A DNA stretch of 64,000 nt from Asanoa ferruginea (GTDB lineage: Bacteria; Actinomycetota; Actinomycetes; Mycobacteriales; Micromonosporaceae). Where the stretch lies: assembly GCF_003387075.1 (NCBI RefSeq), contig NZ_QUMQ01000001.1, positions 558,001-622,000 on the forward strand. Direction: 5' to 3'. The translations under genes and the position numbers were made by a program. This document shows, one piece after another, positions 51,570-60,802 of this stretch. A model generated the notes under the pieces. It searched no databases, had not been told where the DNA came from, and saw only the letters and a list, made by a program, of their open reading frames with translations. Each line of letters opens with the position of its first letter. The stretch's first letter is position 1.

Positions 51570-52545
51570 TGCTCTGCTCTTCTCGCTCGGCTCCGCGCTT
51601 TGCCGCCGCGTCGGCGTCCACGGTGAGGTCGGGGTGTTCGGCGGGTTGCGGCACGCACAGCCAGACGGCCTCCGGGCGCACCTCGGCCCTCAGCTTGTTG
51701 CCGGGGTCGATGACGTCCCCGTCGAGTTGCCTTGGCTGTGGCCGGTTGCTGACGACCTCGACCCGCGCGCCGCGCAGCACCTGCATCGACGGCACTCTCG
51801 GGCTGCGGCGCAGCACGGCCCAGCCCAGGGCGGCCCAGTGCCGAAGGGTGCGCGGGGTGAGCACGGCGACGTCGAGCAGGCCGTCGTCGGGCGCCGCGTC
51901 GGTCAGCAGCCGCACCCCACCCTGGAGGCGGCCGACGTTCGCGATCAGCACCGACCGGGCGCGGCGCCGCATCGGCTCGCCGTCGTCCACCCGGATCGTC
52001 AGGCGCATCGGCCGGTCCTTGAGGTGCCGCATGGCACCCAACACGTAGGCCGGCCAGCCGATGCGGGCCTTCGCCGTGTCCGAGGTCGCCTCGAGCATGT
52101 CGGCGTCGAAGCCCATCCCGGCCATCACGGCGAAATACTGGTCGTCGACCTGCCCAACGTCGATCTTGCGCTGGCCACCCTCGATCGCGACCTCGATGCC
52201 GGTGACCGTGTCCGTGGAGATGCCCAGGTTGGCGGCAAGCAAGTTGCCGGTGCCGGCCGGCAGGATCGCCATCGCCGCGTCGGTGTCGACCAGCGCGCCC
52301 AGTGCCGACATCACGGTGCCGTCACCGCCGCAGACGAACACGACCGTGGCGCCTGCCTCGACCGCGGTGCGGGTCTGGCCGTAGCCGGGATCGTCGGGAG
52401 TCGTCTCCAGCCATCGCGGTGCGGGCCAACCCGCGGTGGCCAACGCGCCGTTCACCTGCTCCCGGAGCAGGTCCAGGTCGTCGACCTTCGTCGGGTTGAA
52501 CACGACCGCCGACATCGGCGACCGATCCTGGCGAGTGGTTGGCAT
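51550..52545 (-). CDS. Diacylglycerol/sphingosine kinase catalytic-domain protein
   Basis: A 331-residue lipid kinase-like protein: VVFNPTK at the start, nucleotide motif GGDGT (73-77), ILPAGTGNLLAANLGI, and ADMLEATSDTAKARIGWPAYVLGAMRHL, as in DgkB/YegS and actinomycete homologues. It phosphorylates diacylglycerol or a related lipid at the membrane with ATP. ATG 52545 (aggaa upstream) is used; ATG 52515 is possible. It is divergent from the AI-2E-type transporter. Confidence 0.9.
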   Translation of the reverse strand: MPTTRQDRSPMSAVVFNPTKVDDLDLLREQVNGALATAGWPAPRWLETTPDDPGYGQTRTAVEAGATVVFVCGGDGTVMSALGALVDTDAAMAILPAGTGNLLAANLGISTDTVTGIEVAIEGGQRKIDVGQVDDQYFAVMAGMGFDADMLEATSDTAKARIGWPAYVLGAMRHLKDRPMRLTIRVDDGEPMRRRARSVLIANVGRLQGGVRLLTDAAPDDGLLDVAVLTPRTLRHWAALGWAVLRRSPRVPSMQVLRGARVEVVSNRPQPRQLDGDVIDPGNKLRAEVRPEAVWLCVPQPAEHPDLTVDADAAAKRGAEREEQSSPATTL

Positions 52546-52658
52546 CAGGTTCCTGTCCGGTTCGTCATGGATCCCGTCTGGTTCAGGTACCGTTTGCCCC
52601 GCCCGGGCCCGGGGTAACCGCAACCGTGATGCGTCACTCCGGCGCGCGAGGAGCCGCA

Positions 52659-53867
52659 GTGACCATCGCTACGCAAGCCGCCCGCTGGGTGGCCGAACGA
52701 CGCGCCGCCGCCGCTCGTGACGCCGCGCCGCCACCGTTTGTGTCGAGCCCGCTCGTCGTCGTCCGGCAGCGGGAATCCGTCGACGACGACGTTCCGCAGG
52801 GCCTGCGCGCCGCCGCGGCGTGGGCGTGGCGCGGCATCCTGCTCGTCGTCGCCGCGTACCTCCTGTTGAAGGTCATCGGTCTGCTGAGCGCCGTGGTGAT
52901 CCCGATCGCGGTGGCCGTGCTGCTCGCCGCGTTGCTGGAACCGGCCGCGGCCGGGTTACGCGCGCGGGGCATGAACCGATCCCTCGCCTCGGCCCTGGTG
53001 CTCGTGACCGGCCTGGTGGTCGTGTTCGGCGGGCTGGGGCTGATCGTCTGGACCTTCGTCTCCCAACTCGACGAACTGGCCGCTCAGGTCCGTGCCGGCG
53101 TCGGCACGGTCGAGGCCTGGCTGGCGAACGGGCCGCTGGCGATCTCCCAGGTCGAGCTGAGCGCCGCCGCCGACAACCTTCAGCGGAAGATCGCCGGCAA
53201 CCAGAGCGCGGTCGCGTCCGGCGCGCTCAGCACCGCCGCCACGGCCGGTGAGCTGCTCGGCGGCTTCTTCCTGGTCCTCTTCAGCCTGTTCTTCTTCCTG
53301 CGCGACGGAGCCCGGATCTGGCGGTTCCTCTGCCGGCTGCTCCCCCGCGCGGCTCGGCTGCCAACGGCCCGCGCCGGCCACTACGCCTGGCACACCCTCG
53401 TGTCCTACGTGCGGGCAACGGTGTTCGTGGCGTTCGTCGACGCGGTCGGCATCGGGGCGGGCCTGCTGATCCTGCGGGTTCCGCTCGCCCTGCCGCTCAC
53501 GGCGCTGGTCTTCCTCAGCTCGTTCATCCCCGTCATCGGCGCCACCGTCTCCGGCGTCGTCGCGGTGCTGGTCGCCCTGGTGGCCAACGGCCCGGTGGCG
53601 GCCTTGATCGTGCTGGCCATCGTCATCGGAGTGCAACAACTCGAAGGCAACGTCTTGCAACCCATGATCATGGGCCGGGCCGTGTCGCTGCACCCGCTGG
53701 CCATCCTGCTCGCCATCTCCATCGGGATCGTGGTGGCCGGCGTCGTCGGCGGCCTGGTCGCCGTGCCGATCCTGGCCGTGGCCAACACCGCGATCCGCTA
53801 TCTGCTTGACCAGTCGGCCGGGTCCAGCTCTAACGGTGCAGCGTCCCCGTCCGTGGCCCGTCCGTGA
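52659..53867 (+). CDS. AI-2E family transporter (PerM/UPF0118)
   Basis: A 402-residue membrane protein with about eight helices: paired N-terminal helices (ILLVVAAYLLLKVIGLLSAVVIPIAVAVLLAALLEP), a soluble amphipathic middle, and the conserved FLSSFIPVIGATVSGVVAVLVAL and QQLEGNVLQPMIMGRAVSLHPL signature. Members export AI-2 or act as Na+/H+ antiporters; the substrate here is unknown. GTG 52659 has gaggag six bases away and is preferred to ATG 52629. Confidence 0.92.
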   Translation: MTIATQAARWVAERRAAAARDAAPPPFVSSPLVVVRQRESVDDDVPQGLRAAAAWAWRGILLVVAAYLLLKVIGLLSAVVIPIAVAVLLAALLEPAAAGLRARGMNRSLASALVLVTGLVVVFGGLGLIVWTFVSQLDELAAQVRAGVGTVEAWLANGPLAISQVELSAAADNLQRKIAGNQSAVASGALSTAATAGELLGGFFLVLFSLFFFLRDGARIWRFLCRLLPRAARLPTARAGHYAWHTLVSYVRATVFVAFVDAVGIGAGLLILRVPLALPLTALVFLSSFIPVIGATVSGVVAVLVALVANGPVAALIVLAIVIGVQQLEGNVLQPMIMGRAVSLHPLAILLAISIGIVVAGVVGGLVAVPILAVANTAIRYLLDQSAGSSSNGAASPSVARP

Positions 53868-54336
53868 ACGCGGCGAAGCAGGTGACGGTGCGGGCGCCGG
53901 AGTTCCAGGCGGGCTGCTCGGGATAAAGGACTCCGAGATTGACCGTTTCGTCGTCGACGAAGGCCGGCGCCCATTTCTGTAGTTCCTCCGCGCACTGAGT
54001 GCCCTGAATGTCGAGCAACTCCTTCTGCGTCGGGAAGGGCCGCGTCCGGTCGAGCCGGACGTTGCCGACAACCTCGGCGTTGTGCGGGCTCTCGCACGCG
54101 ATGGCGGTGACCTTGGTGATCACCTCGAGGTCCGGGATCTCCTTGATGCACTGACCCACGAACAACGAGTCCGCCGCGAACCGGTAGTCGTCACGGTGCA
54201 GGCTCTTCTGATCGATATGGTTGACCACACCGAAACAGCCGACCGCGACGATGACGACCGACGTCACCACCGAACCGATCATGATGCGGCGCCGGCGTCG
54301 CTTGCGCAGAAGCTCAGGATGGATCTCGTCGGTCAC
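53830..54336 (-). CDS. Septum-formation-domain membrane protein
   Basis: A 168-residue protein: a basic N-terminus (KRRRRRIM), one membrane helix (IGSVVTSVVIVAVGCFGVV), then an extracellular domain with FVGQCIKEI, TAIACESPHNAEVVG and two more cysteines (TQCAEEL, TVTCFAAF), the pattern of the actinobacterial 'septum formation' domain. Four extracellular cysteines probably form two disulfides. Function is poorly known. It starts with GTG at 54336, and its 3' end overlaps the convergent transporter gene by 38 bases. Confidence 0.8.
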   Translation of the reverse strand: MTDEIHPELLRKRRRRRIMIGSVVTSVVIVAVGCFGVVNHIDQKSLHRDDYRFAADSLFVGQCIKEIPDLEVITKVTAIACESPHNAEVVGNVRLDRTRPFPTQKELLDIQGTQCAEELQKWAPAFVDDETVNLGVLYPEQPAWNSGARTVTCFAAFTDGPRTGTLHR

Positions 54337-54425
54337 CGGCGGAACGCTAGTGCATCGGTGGGTGTCAGGGGGCGACGAGGGCAGCTAATACGCTGAGTGC
54401 GGGATCCGTGGTGAACACTGGTGCG

Positions 54426-55646
54426 ATGGCACAGTGGAAGCCGCTGCAGGACGCGCTTGGCAAGGCCGAGAGTCCGGTCCAGCTGGCCTGGTCGGAGCTT
54501 GAGCTGATTGTCGGTCGGCTGCCTCCCTCGGCCGCCAAGCACCGCGCGTGGTGGTCCGGCGATCGCCCGCACGTCAAGGCGTGGCGCGCGGCCGGCTACA
54601 CCGTCACCGACCTTGTCCTGGGCGAAACGGTCACGTTCGTCCGGACCAGCGAACCAGATCAGCCGCCGCCTTCAGACGCTGATCTGCTGCTGGTCACCTG
54701 CGTCAAGGACAAGCTCAACGTGCCGGCGGCCGCCGCTGACCTTTATGTCTCCGCCCTTTTCAAGAAGGAACGCGCGTTCGCTGAGCGGAAGGGCCTGCCC
54801 TGGTTCATCCTGTCCGCGGAGCATGGGCTGGTGGCACCCGGTGAGTGGTTGGCGCCCTACGACCGCTACCTGCCGGACACACCAGCGAGCTATCGCGCGG
54901 TGTGGGGCAACTGGGTGGTGGAGCGCCTCGAACTCTTGGCCGGCCCACTGCGCGGACGCGTCGTCGAGGTGCACGCCTCGGCGGCCTACGTCGACGCCAT
55001 AGCGAAACCGATGAGTGCCAAGGGCGCCACCCTCCTCGACCCGCTACGCGGACTGACGCTCGGCCAACGACTCGCGTGGTACGGGACCGGGCTCGACGTC
55101 TCGTATGTCGACGCCGGGCCATTCGTGCAGCGGTTACGGTCGCACGAGGTCGCGGAAGCACCGAGCGAGTTCCTGCAACGCCAGGGCGTCGGTCTACGCG
55201 TCGCGGGTCTCTACAGCTGGTGGATCGACGCGGCAGGGGCGGCCGACCTGTCCCGGGGACTGGGGTTGCCGATCTCGGCGGGTCTCATCTACGCCGGCCT
55301 CGCCGGCGCCACCAGGTGGCCAAGCGGCAAGCGGTCCACGAACACGCTCTGGGCGCGCATCGCGGGCATGCACCTCGGCGGAAACCACGAGTTCTCCACC
55401 TTCCGGCGCACGCTGGGCGCGGCTCTGGCCAACGCGGCCCAGAGCGAGAGCATCGACGAAGCGCGGCTCACCGCGTGGATGCGTGACCATCTGAAGGTCG
55501 TCGCCGTGCCCTACGCGGATGCCGACACGCTGGGCCGGCTCGAGGAGGCCGTACTCAAAGCGCTCGACCCACCACTCAACCTCAAGGGCATGTCGCAGAC
55601 ACCGGTCCGGGCTCGGCTCACGCAGCTGCGCAGCAAGCACCACTGA
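54426..55646 (+). CDS. Three-domain protein: DUF7662-like, DUF6884-like and GIY-YIG nuclease-like
   Basis: 406 residues in three parts. Residues 1-73 (WKPLQDALGK, ELELIVGRLPPSAAKHRAWWSG, VKAWRAAGYTV, TFVR) fit the small DUF7662-type domain. Residues 86-200 (ADLLLVTCVKDK, DLYVSALFKKERAFAE, WFILSAEHGLVAPGEWLAPYD) fit DUF6884. Residues 261-406 have a GIY-YIG layout: GLYSWW (261-266), GLIYAGLAG (286-294), Arg in LWARIAGMH (R311), and RLEEAVLKALDPPLN with Glu and Asn (about E372, N385). A possible TAATAC -10 box lies at 54386-54391. Cytoplasmic and monocistronic. The fusion of a catalytic-looking module to a nuclease fold suggests DNA or RNA processing or defence, but no function is known. Confidence 0.75.
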   Translation: MAQWKPLQDALGKAESPVQLAWSELELIVGRLPPSAAKHRAWWSGDRPHVKAWRAAGYTVTDLVLGETVTFVRTSEPDQPPPSDADLLLVTCVKDKLNVPAAAADLYVSALFKKERAFAERKGLPWFILSAEHGLVAPGEWLAPYDRYLPDTPASYRAVWGNWVVERLELLAGPLRGRVVEVHASAAYVDAIAKPMSAKGATLLDPLRGLTLGQRLAWYGTGLDVSYVDAGPFVQRLRSHEVAEAPSEFLQRQGVGLRVAGLYSWWIDAAGAADLSRGLGLPISAGLIYAGLAGATRWPSGKRSTNTLWARIAGMHLGGNHEFSTFRRTLGAALANAAQSESIDEARLTAWMRDHLKVVAVPYADADTLGRLEEAVLKALDPPLNLKGMSQTPVRARLTQLRSKHH

Positions 55647-55679
55647 CGATCGACCACGCCGGAGCAGCGCACCCGGTCG

Positions 55680-56849
55680 CTACTGGCGGCGCGGTGCTAC
55701 TGGTGCGGAGAGGCCGGCGCTGAACAGGCGGGCGTCGACCTCGTTGAGCGACAGCTTCAGCGCACCGAGCGCGACCGAATCCGCCCCCAGCGTGGACGCC
55801 CGCACCTCGGGCATCCGCAGGCACAACCGCTCGAGTTCGGTGCGCAACGGTTCGAGCACGAGATCTGCCGAGCGGGAGAAGCCGCCGCCGAAGATGACTA
55901 CCTGCGGGTCGAGGGTTAGCACCAGCGCGGCCGCGCCGACCGCCAAGTCCTTGACGTAGCGGTTGACCGCGCCGCGGGCCGCGCGGTTGCCGTCGCGGGC
56001 CGCGTTGAAGACCCACGCCGCCGCGTCGTCCGGGCCGACGGAGGAAGGGACGCCGGGGCAGTTTTGCAGGTGTTCGGGGGCGTTGAGCCAGCGGACCTGT
56101 TTCAGGGCGCCGATTTCGCCCGCCGCGCCGCCGTAGCCGCGGCGCAGCACGCCGTCGATGATCAGGCCCGCGCCGTTGCGCATGCCGGCGAGCAGATAGA
56201 CGATGTCGTCGGCGTCGCTGGCCGCGCCCTTCCAGCGTTCGGCCAGGGCGGCCAGCTTGCAGTCGTTTTCCACCAGGACCGGGCACGCGAAACGGACGCC
56301 CAGGTGCGACGCCAAGTTGACGCTCTTCCAACCCGGCAGTGGCGTAAAGAAGCTGGTCTGGCCGGCCGCGTCGACCGCGCCGGTGACGGCGATCGTGACC
56401 GCCCAGATGTCGGACGGTGCCTTCCCGGCCTCGGCCACGCAGGCGTCGATGACGCTGTCGAGCTCGGCGAGCCGGGCCTCCGGGCCCGCGTCGGGGGCGA
56501 CCGAATGGCGGACCGTGTGCACGATGTTGCCGTCGAGGTCGGCCAACAGGGCCAGTATTTTGTGCGCGCCCACGTCGATGCCGAGCACGTGGCCGGCGCC
56601 GGCGCGGAACTGGTAGCGGCGCGCGGGGCGGCCGACCGCACTGCTGGCACCGGGTTCGAGCACGCGGGCCCAACCGTCGGTGACCAGACCCTGCGCGATG
56701 ACGTCGACGGCCGGGCGGGACAAGCCGGTGCGCTGCGACAACTCGGTGACCGTGGACGGCGGGTGGTCGCGCAGCGCACGCACGATGCTCAACGAGTTGA
56801 GCTCGCGCAGGCGCGACAGGTCTGCCCCGGTTGTCGCCAGCTCTGTCAC
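55680..56849 (-). CDS. ROK-family transcriptional regulator (alpha-galactoside locus)
   Basis: A 389-residue ROK protein: HTH (STVTELSQRTGLSRPAVDVIAQGLVTDGWARV), LGIDVGAHKILALLADLDG, VLVENDCKLAALAE and GGAAGEIGAL. The ROK zinc motif CxCGxxGCxE is absent; QNCPGVPSSVG occupies that region, so metal binding and allostery may differ. It follows the alpha-galactosidase gene on the same strand and probably represses the operon at 61684-56938. Confidence 0.87.
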   Translation of the reverse strand: MTELATTGADLSRLRELNSLSIVRALRDHPPSTVTELSQRTGLSRPAVDVIAQGLVTDGWARVLEPGASSAVGRPARRYQFRAGAGHVLGIDVGAHKILALLADLDGNIVHTVRHSVAPDAGPEARLAELDSVIDACVAEAGKAPSDIWAVTIAVTGAVDAAGQTSFFTPLPGWKSVNLASHLGVRFACPVLVENDCKLAALAERWKGAASDADDIVYLLAGMRNGAGLIIDGVLRRGYGGAAGEIGALKQVRWLNAPEHLQNCPGVPSSVGPDDAAAWVFNAARDGNRAARGAVNRYVKDLAVGAAALVLTLDPQVVIFGGGFSRSADLVLEPLRTELERLCLRMPEVRASTLGADSVALGALKLSLNEVDARLFSAGLSAPVAPRRQ

Positions 56850-56899
56850 GCCTTGTCCCTTGTTCCCTCGCGGGGGTGCCCGCCTAATACGCTTTGATC

Positions 56900-56909
56900 T
56901 TTACAAAAT
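56900..56909. promoter_or_regulatory. Candidate ROK site upstream of rok gene
   Basis: TTTACAAAAT (minus strand ATTTTGTAAA) matches ATTTTGTCAA at 61760-61769 in the promoter of the ABC operon at nine of ten bases. Both lie in the only A/T-rich spots of their spacers. Confidence 0.4.
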
Positions 56910-56937
56910 GAGTGGGTAACCGCAAGCCCACAGACTG

Positions 56938-58434
56938 TCACGAGATGGGGTACGCCCGCGACCCGGGCGAGATGGCGGCCGTGAAGTCGGCCTTGCGGCC
57001 GTCGATCGTGTATTCGTAGCGGCCCACCCGCCTGATCTCCGGCTGCGCCGACAGATAGGAACGCATGTCGGCGAGCTCGGCCGGGGTGAGCCAGCTCGGC
57101 GGGTCGGACACGGCCCGGAAGCGGCAGACGTCGGCCAGGTCGCGCAGCCAGCCGAGCTGCTGCTCGGTGAGCAGGTTGAGCCGGCTGCGGAAGTAGATGA
57201 CGTCGGGGTCGACCTCGGCCAGCGGCTGGTGCCACAACCGGTGCACGGCGTTGACCACCGCGTTGCGGGCCATCGCGTCGGACGGGTCGTCGCTGGCGTA
57301 GTTCTGCCACATCGGCGCGACGTCGGGACCGCTGCGCAGGCCGTCGAGGATCCCCAGCGACGGCAACAGCATCGCACCGCTGCCGAGCAGGTAGACGTCG
57401 TCACCCGCGACCTCGCGGATCAGCGACAGAGCAGCACGGTAGGTCTCTTCCCGCTCGGCGCCGTCGGCCCGCGCGCCGAGTGCCACTCCGGCGTTGATGA
57501 AGTCGAGCTTGAGATATTTGAAACCCCACTCGTGGACGACCCGCTGGGTCAACTCGCCGAGATAGTCGAGCGCCGCCGGCCGGGACAGGTCGAGGGCGTG
57601 ATACCCGCTCCCCCAGTTGTGACCCGCGATCACCGGCTCCCCGCGGCCGTCCCGGAGCAACAACGACGGGCGCTGCTGCGCGACCTGCGAGCCGGGCAGC
57701 GCGATGAACGGCGCCAGCCACAGCCCGGGAACCATGCCGGCGTCGACGATGCGGTCGGCCAGTGCCTTCATCCCCGACGGGAACTTCTGGTTGGGCTGCC
57801 AGTCGCCGACCAGCTGCTCCCAGCCGTCGTCGACCTGGACGACGTCGAACGGCAGGCCGCGCAGGTCGTCGATGTCGGCGTAGAGCTGCTGTTCGGTGAT
57901 CCCCTCGTAGTAGGCGTACCAGGAACACCAGACGTTGCCCGCCCGCCGGTCGCGGCTGCCCAACCGGGCGGCCAGGTGCCGGGTGTAGGCGGCGAACACC
58001 TCGTCCTCCGGCCCGTACGCGACGAACCACGGGTGTGCGCCGTGTTCATACCAGCCGGCGATCGTGTCGACATCGGCCGACAGTCGCGGGCTGCCGAGGC
58101 CCAGCGCGCCGAGGAGCAGAACGTTGCCGTCGCCGGTGTCGAGGGCGGCCAGCGCCGAGGAGTGGTGCCGGGCCGGGTCGTCCCAGACGTCGTCGTCGGC
58201 GGTCAGCCGGCGCTGCGGGTTGGCGATGCGCAGCGGCGGCTCGGTCAGCCGCCGCCAGCCGCAGGGACTCCAGGAGTTGTGCCCGTGCCGGTAGAACAGG
58301 GCATCGCCCAGTCCGTGCAGCAGCGCGACGCGTCCTGGCGGCAGGATCAGGCCGCCGTCGGCTGCTTGCGGGCTGCCGGGGCCGTCGTGTTCGAGGGCGA
58401 AGGTGCGGCCGGCCAGCTCGATGAGCAGTGCCAT
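56938..58434 (-). CDS. GH36-type alpha-galactosidase
   Basis: A 498-residue GH36/clan-D enzyme: WCSWYAYYEGITEQQLYADIDDLRGLPFDVVQVDDGWEQLVGDW, nucleophile in YLKLDF (D311) and acid/base in RSGPDVAPMW (D371). NWGSGYHALDLSRPAALDYL is another conserved segment. No signal peptide, so it cleaves imported alpha-galactosides (raffinose- or melibiose-like, or galactomannan side chains) in the cytoplasm. ATG 58434 is preceded by ggagaa. It is downstream of the binding protein and permeases on the same strand. Confidence 0.92.
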   Translation of the reverse strand: MALLIELAGRTFALEHDGPGSPQAADGGLILPPGRVALLHGLGDALFYRHGHNSWSPCGWRRLTEPPLRIANPQRRLTADDDVWDDPARHHSSALAALDTGDGNVLLLGALGLGSPRLSADVDTIAGWYEHGAHPWFVAYGPEDEVFAAYTRHLAARLGSRDRRAGNVWCSWYAYYEGITEQQLYADIDDLRGLPFDVVQVDDGWEQLVGDWQPNQKFPSGMKALADRIVDAGMVPGLWLAPFIALPGSQVAQQRPSLLLRDGRGEPVIAGHNWGSGYHALDLSRPAALDYLGELTQRVVHEWGFKYLKLDFINAGVALGARADGAEREETYRAALSLIREVAGDDVYLLGSGAMLLPSLGILDGLRSGPDVAPMWQNYASDDPSDAMARNAVVNAVHRLWHQPLAEVDPDVIYFRSRLNLLTEQQLGWLRDLADVCRFRAVSDPPSWLTPAELADMRSYLSAQPEIRRVGRYEYTIDGRKADFTAAISPGSRAYPIS

Positions 58435-58521
58435 GTTTCTCCTTGGCGGGTGAGGTGCGGGTGCAGGGGGGTGCGGCGGGTCAGAGGCGGCCCGCCGCAC
58501 CCGGTTCGGGACGGTCGCGGG

Positions 58522-59880
58522 TTACTTGAACAGCGCGTTGACCTGTTCGTTGGCCTTCTTCAGCGCCGTGGCCGAGTCGGTCTGGCCGAGCACCGACGAC
58601 TGGATCGCGTCCTGCACGATCTGGCTGACCTCGCTGCCGTGGTCGGTGATGGGAAGGAAGAACGTGCCGCCGGGCGCGGTCGCCTCGTCGATGAACGGCT
58701 GCACGTCACGACCCTTGGCCTCGTGCGCGGCGAGGGCCTTGTCGCTGGCCGTCTTGATGGCCGGGAAGACCACCGCGTTGCCGCCTACGATGTCCTGGCA
58801 GTCGGCGGAGGCGAGGAACTTGACCCACTTCCAGGCTTCGTTCTTGTGCTCGGTGCCGGCCCAGATCGCGTCGGACAGGCCGTTGATCGCCGACTTGCGG
58901 CCCTGCGGCCCGGCCGGCAGCGGTGCGAACGCGAACTTCACCTTCGCGCTGTCGCCGAGGTAGCTATTGATCATCCAGGAGCCGGTGATGGTCATGGCGC
59001 CCTTGCCGGCGTTGAGCAGCGCGTCGTTGGCGAGCGTCGAGGCCTTGTCCAGCCGCGGGCTGAAGCCCTTGTCGATGAGCTGCTTGTACCAGTCGATGAC
59101 CTGCGCCAGCTTGGGGTCGTCGTACTTGTATTGCGTGCCCCACGGGTTCTTGTCGAGGTAGGTGAAGCCGAGCATGGCGGCGAAGTTGCCCCAGCCGTTC
59201 TGGCCCTGCGAACCGTCCTTGAACTCCGGCAGGAAGCCGAAGGTCTTCACCTTGGTCTTGTCGAACGCCGGGTCGAGTCCGTTGTGGCCGGCGGTGTCGA
59301 CGGTGGCCTTGGCGATGACCTGCTGGAAGGTGCCGCCGTCGGTGGGGTTCCAGGTCAGGTCCTTGAGGCTGGCGGCGTCGATGCCCTGCGCCTTGAGGTA
59401 GTCGGTGTTGTAGACCACCGCCATCGTGTCCCAGTCCTTCGGCAGCCCGTAGCGCTTGCCGTCCTTGGTGAACAGGTCGGCCAGGCCCGCCTGGTATTGC
59501 GACAGGTCGACCTTGTCGGCGTCGACGAAGGGCTGCAGGTCGAGGATCTGGCCCGAGGTGACGAACTGCGGGTAGTAGGAGCCCTGGTTGGTCCACACGT
59601 CGGGCGCCTCGCCGGCGGCGACCTGGGTGGTCAGGTTCTGCCAGTACTGGTCCCAGGCCGACTGGGTGATCTTGACGGTGATGTTGGGGTTGTCGGCGTG
59701 GAACGCGTCGGCGCAGGCCTGGTAGGACGCCTTCTGGTTGTCGTCCCAGAGCCAGTAGTTCAGCGTGACGGCCTCACCGCTGGCCTCGTCGCCCGACGAC
59801 GACTTGGAGCAGGCGGCGGCGAGCCCGGCGACGACGACCAGGGACAGGAACATGGCGCCGGCTCGTGATCTCCGGATCAT
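58522..59880 (-). CDS. Sugar ABC transporter substrate-binding lipoprotein
   Basis: A 452-residue family-1 binding protein: signal MFLSLVVVAGLAAAC with lipobox AAAC, VTLNYWLWDDNQKASYQACADAFHADNPNITVKI, and the AMTITGSWMINSYLGDSAKVKFAFAPLPAGPQG signature. It likely binds alpha-galactosides, inferred from the adjacent GH36 gene. Third in a permease-permease-SBP-GH36 order. Confidence 0.93.
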   Translation of the reverse strand: MIRRSRAGAMFLSLVVVAGLAAACSKSSSGDEASGEAVTLNYWLWDDNQKASYQACADAFHADNPNITVKITQSAWDQYWQNLTTQVAAGEAPDVWTNQGSYYPQFVTSGQILDLQPFVDADKVDLSQYQAGLADLFTKDGKRYGLPKDWDTMAVVYNTDYLKAQGIDAASLKDLTWNPTDGGTFQQVIAKATVDTAGHNGLDPAFDKTKVKTFGFLPEFKDGSQGQNGWGNFAAMLGFTYLDKNPWGTQYKYDDPKLAQVIDWYKQLIDKGFSPRLDKASTLANDALLNAGKGAMTITGSWMINSYLGDSAKVKFAFAPLPAGPQGRKSAINGLSDAIWAGTEHKNEAWKWVKFLASADCQDIVGGNAVVFPAIKTASDKALAAHEAKGRDVQPFIDEATAPGGTFFLPITDHGSEVSQIVQDAIQSSVLGQTDSATALKKANEQVNALFK

Positions 59881-59905
59881 TTCATCCTCTTTCTCTGCGG
59901 GTGGG

Positions 59906-60790
59906 TCACTTGCTTCCGGTGAAGTTCAGCGACTGGACCAGCCGCTTGCCCATGAAGACGAGCAGGATCAGAACGGGCAGGACCGACAGCGTCGAAGCGG
60001 CCATCAGCCCCGTCCAGTCAGGTGCGGTGTTGGGTGACTGCTGCCGGAACACGCCCAGCGCGACGGTCACGAGGCGGTTCTCCTCGCCGCGGCCGACCAG
60101 CAGCGGCCACAGGAAGTCCTTCCAGGCCCACACGATCGTGGTGAGCCCGATGGTGATCAGCGGGCCGCGGCTCATCGGCAGCGCGATGCGCCAGAAGATG
60201 CCCCACGGGCCGTTGCCGTCGAGGATGGCCGCCTCCTCCACGTCGCGCGGCAGCGACAGGAAGAACTGGCGCAGGAAGAACACCGCGAACGGCGTCATCA
60301 GGATCGTCGGCGCGACCATGCCGCCCATCGTGTTGATCAGGCCCAGGTCCTTGACCAGGATGAAGTTGGGCAGCAGCGTGAAGATCGGCGGCACCATCAG
60401 CGCGGCGATCAGGATCGCGAACACCGTGTCGCGGCCCGGGAAGCGCAGCCGCGCGAAGGCATAGCCGGCCATCGCGCAGAACAGCGTCTGGAACCCGGCG
60501 ATCAGTCCACAGTAGATGACCGAGTTGAGCAGGTAGCGGGCGAAGTTGATGTGCGCGCCGGAGCCGCCGGCGGCGCGGGCCTCGGCCTCGGTGGTCAGGC
60601 CGAGCACCCGGGTGAAGTTGATGAACGTCGGGTCGTGCGGCAGCAGCGAGGCGTTGTCGGTGTAGAGGTCGGCGGCCGGGGTCAGCGCGGTGCGGATCAT
60701 CCACCAGAACGGGAAGACCGTGACCACGACGAACAGGACCATCACCACCCAGGCGAAGGTACGGCTGGCACTGAAGTTCTTGATACGCAT
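59906..60790 (-). CDS. Carbohydrate ABC transporter permease (MalG-like)
   Basis: A 294-residue permease: TFAWVVMVLFVVVTVFPFWWMIRTAL, long periplasmic loop, NSVIYCGLIAGFQTLFCAMAGYAFARL and EAA loop RDVEEAAILDGNGPWGIFWRIALPMSRG. It begins 12 bases after the MalF-like permease. Confidence 0.93.
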   Translation of the reverse strand: MRIKNFSASRTFAWVVMVLFVVVTVFPFWWMIRTALTPAADLYTDNASLLPHDPTFINFTRVLGLTTEAEARAAGGSGAHINFARYLLNSVIYCGLIAGFQTLFCAMAGYAFARLRFPGRDTVFAILIAALMVPPIFTLLPNFILVKDLGLINTMGGMVAPTILMTPFAVFFLRQFFLSLPRDVEEAAILDGNGPWGIFWRIALPMSRGPLITIGLTTIVWAWKDFLWPLLVGRGEENRLVTVALGVFRQQSPNTAPDWTGLMAASTLSVLPVLILLVFMGKRLVQSLNFTGSK

Positions 60791-60802
60791 GCGTCAGGCC
60801 CC

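Noticed and set aside
57229-59868. An 879-codon plus-strand open frame
   Set aside because: Antisense to the alpha-galactosidase and binding-protein genes, which have clear families and active sites.
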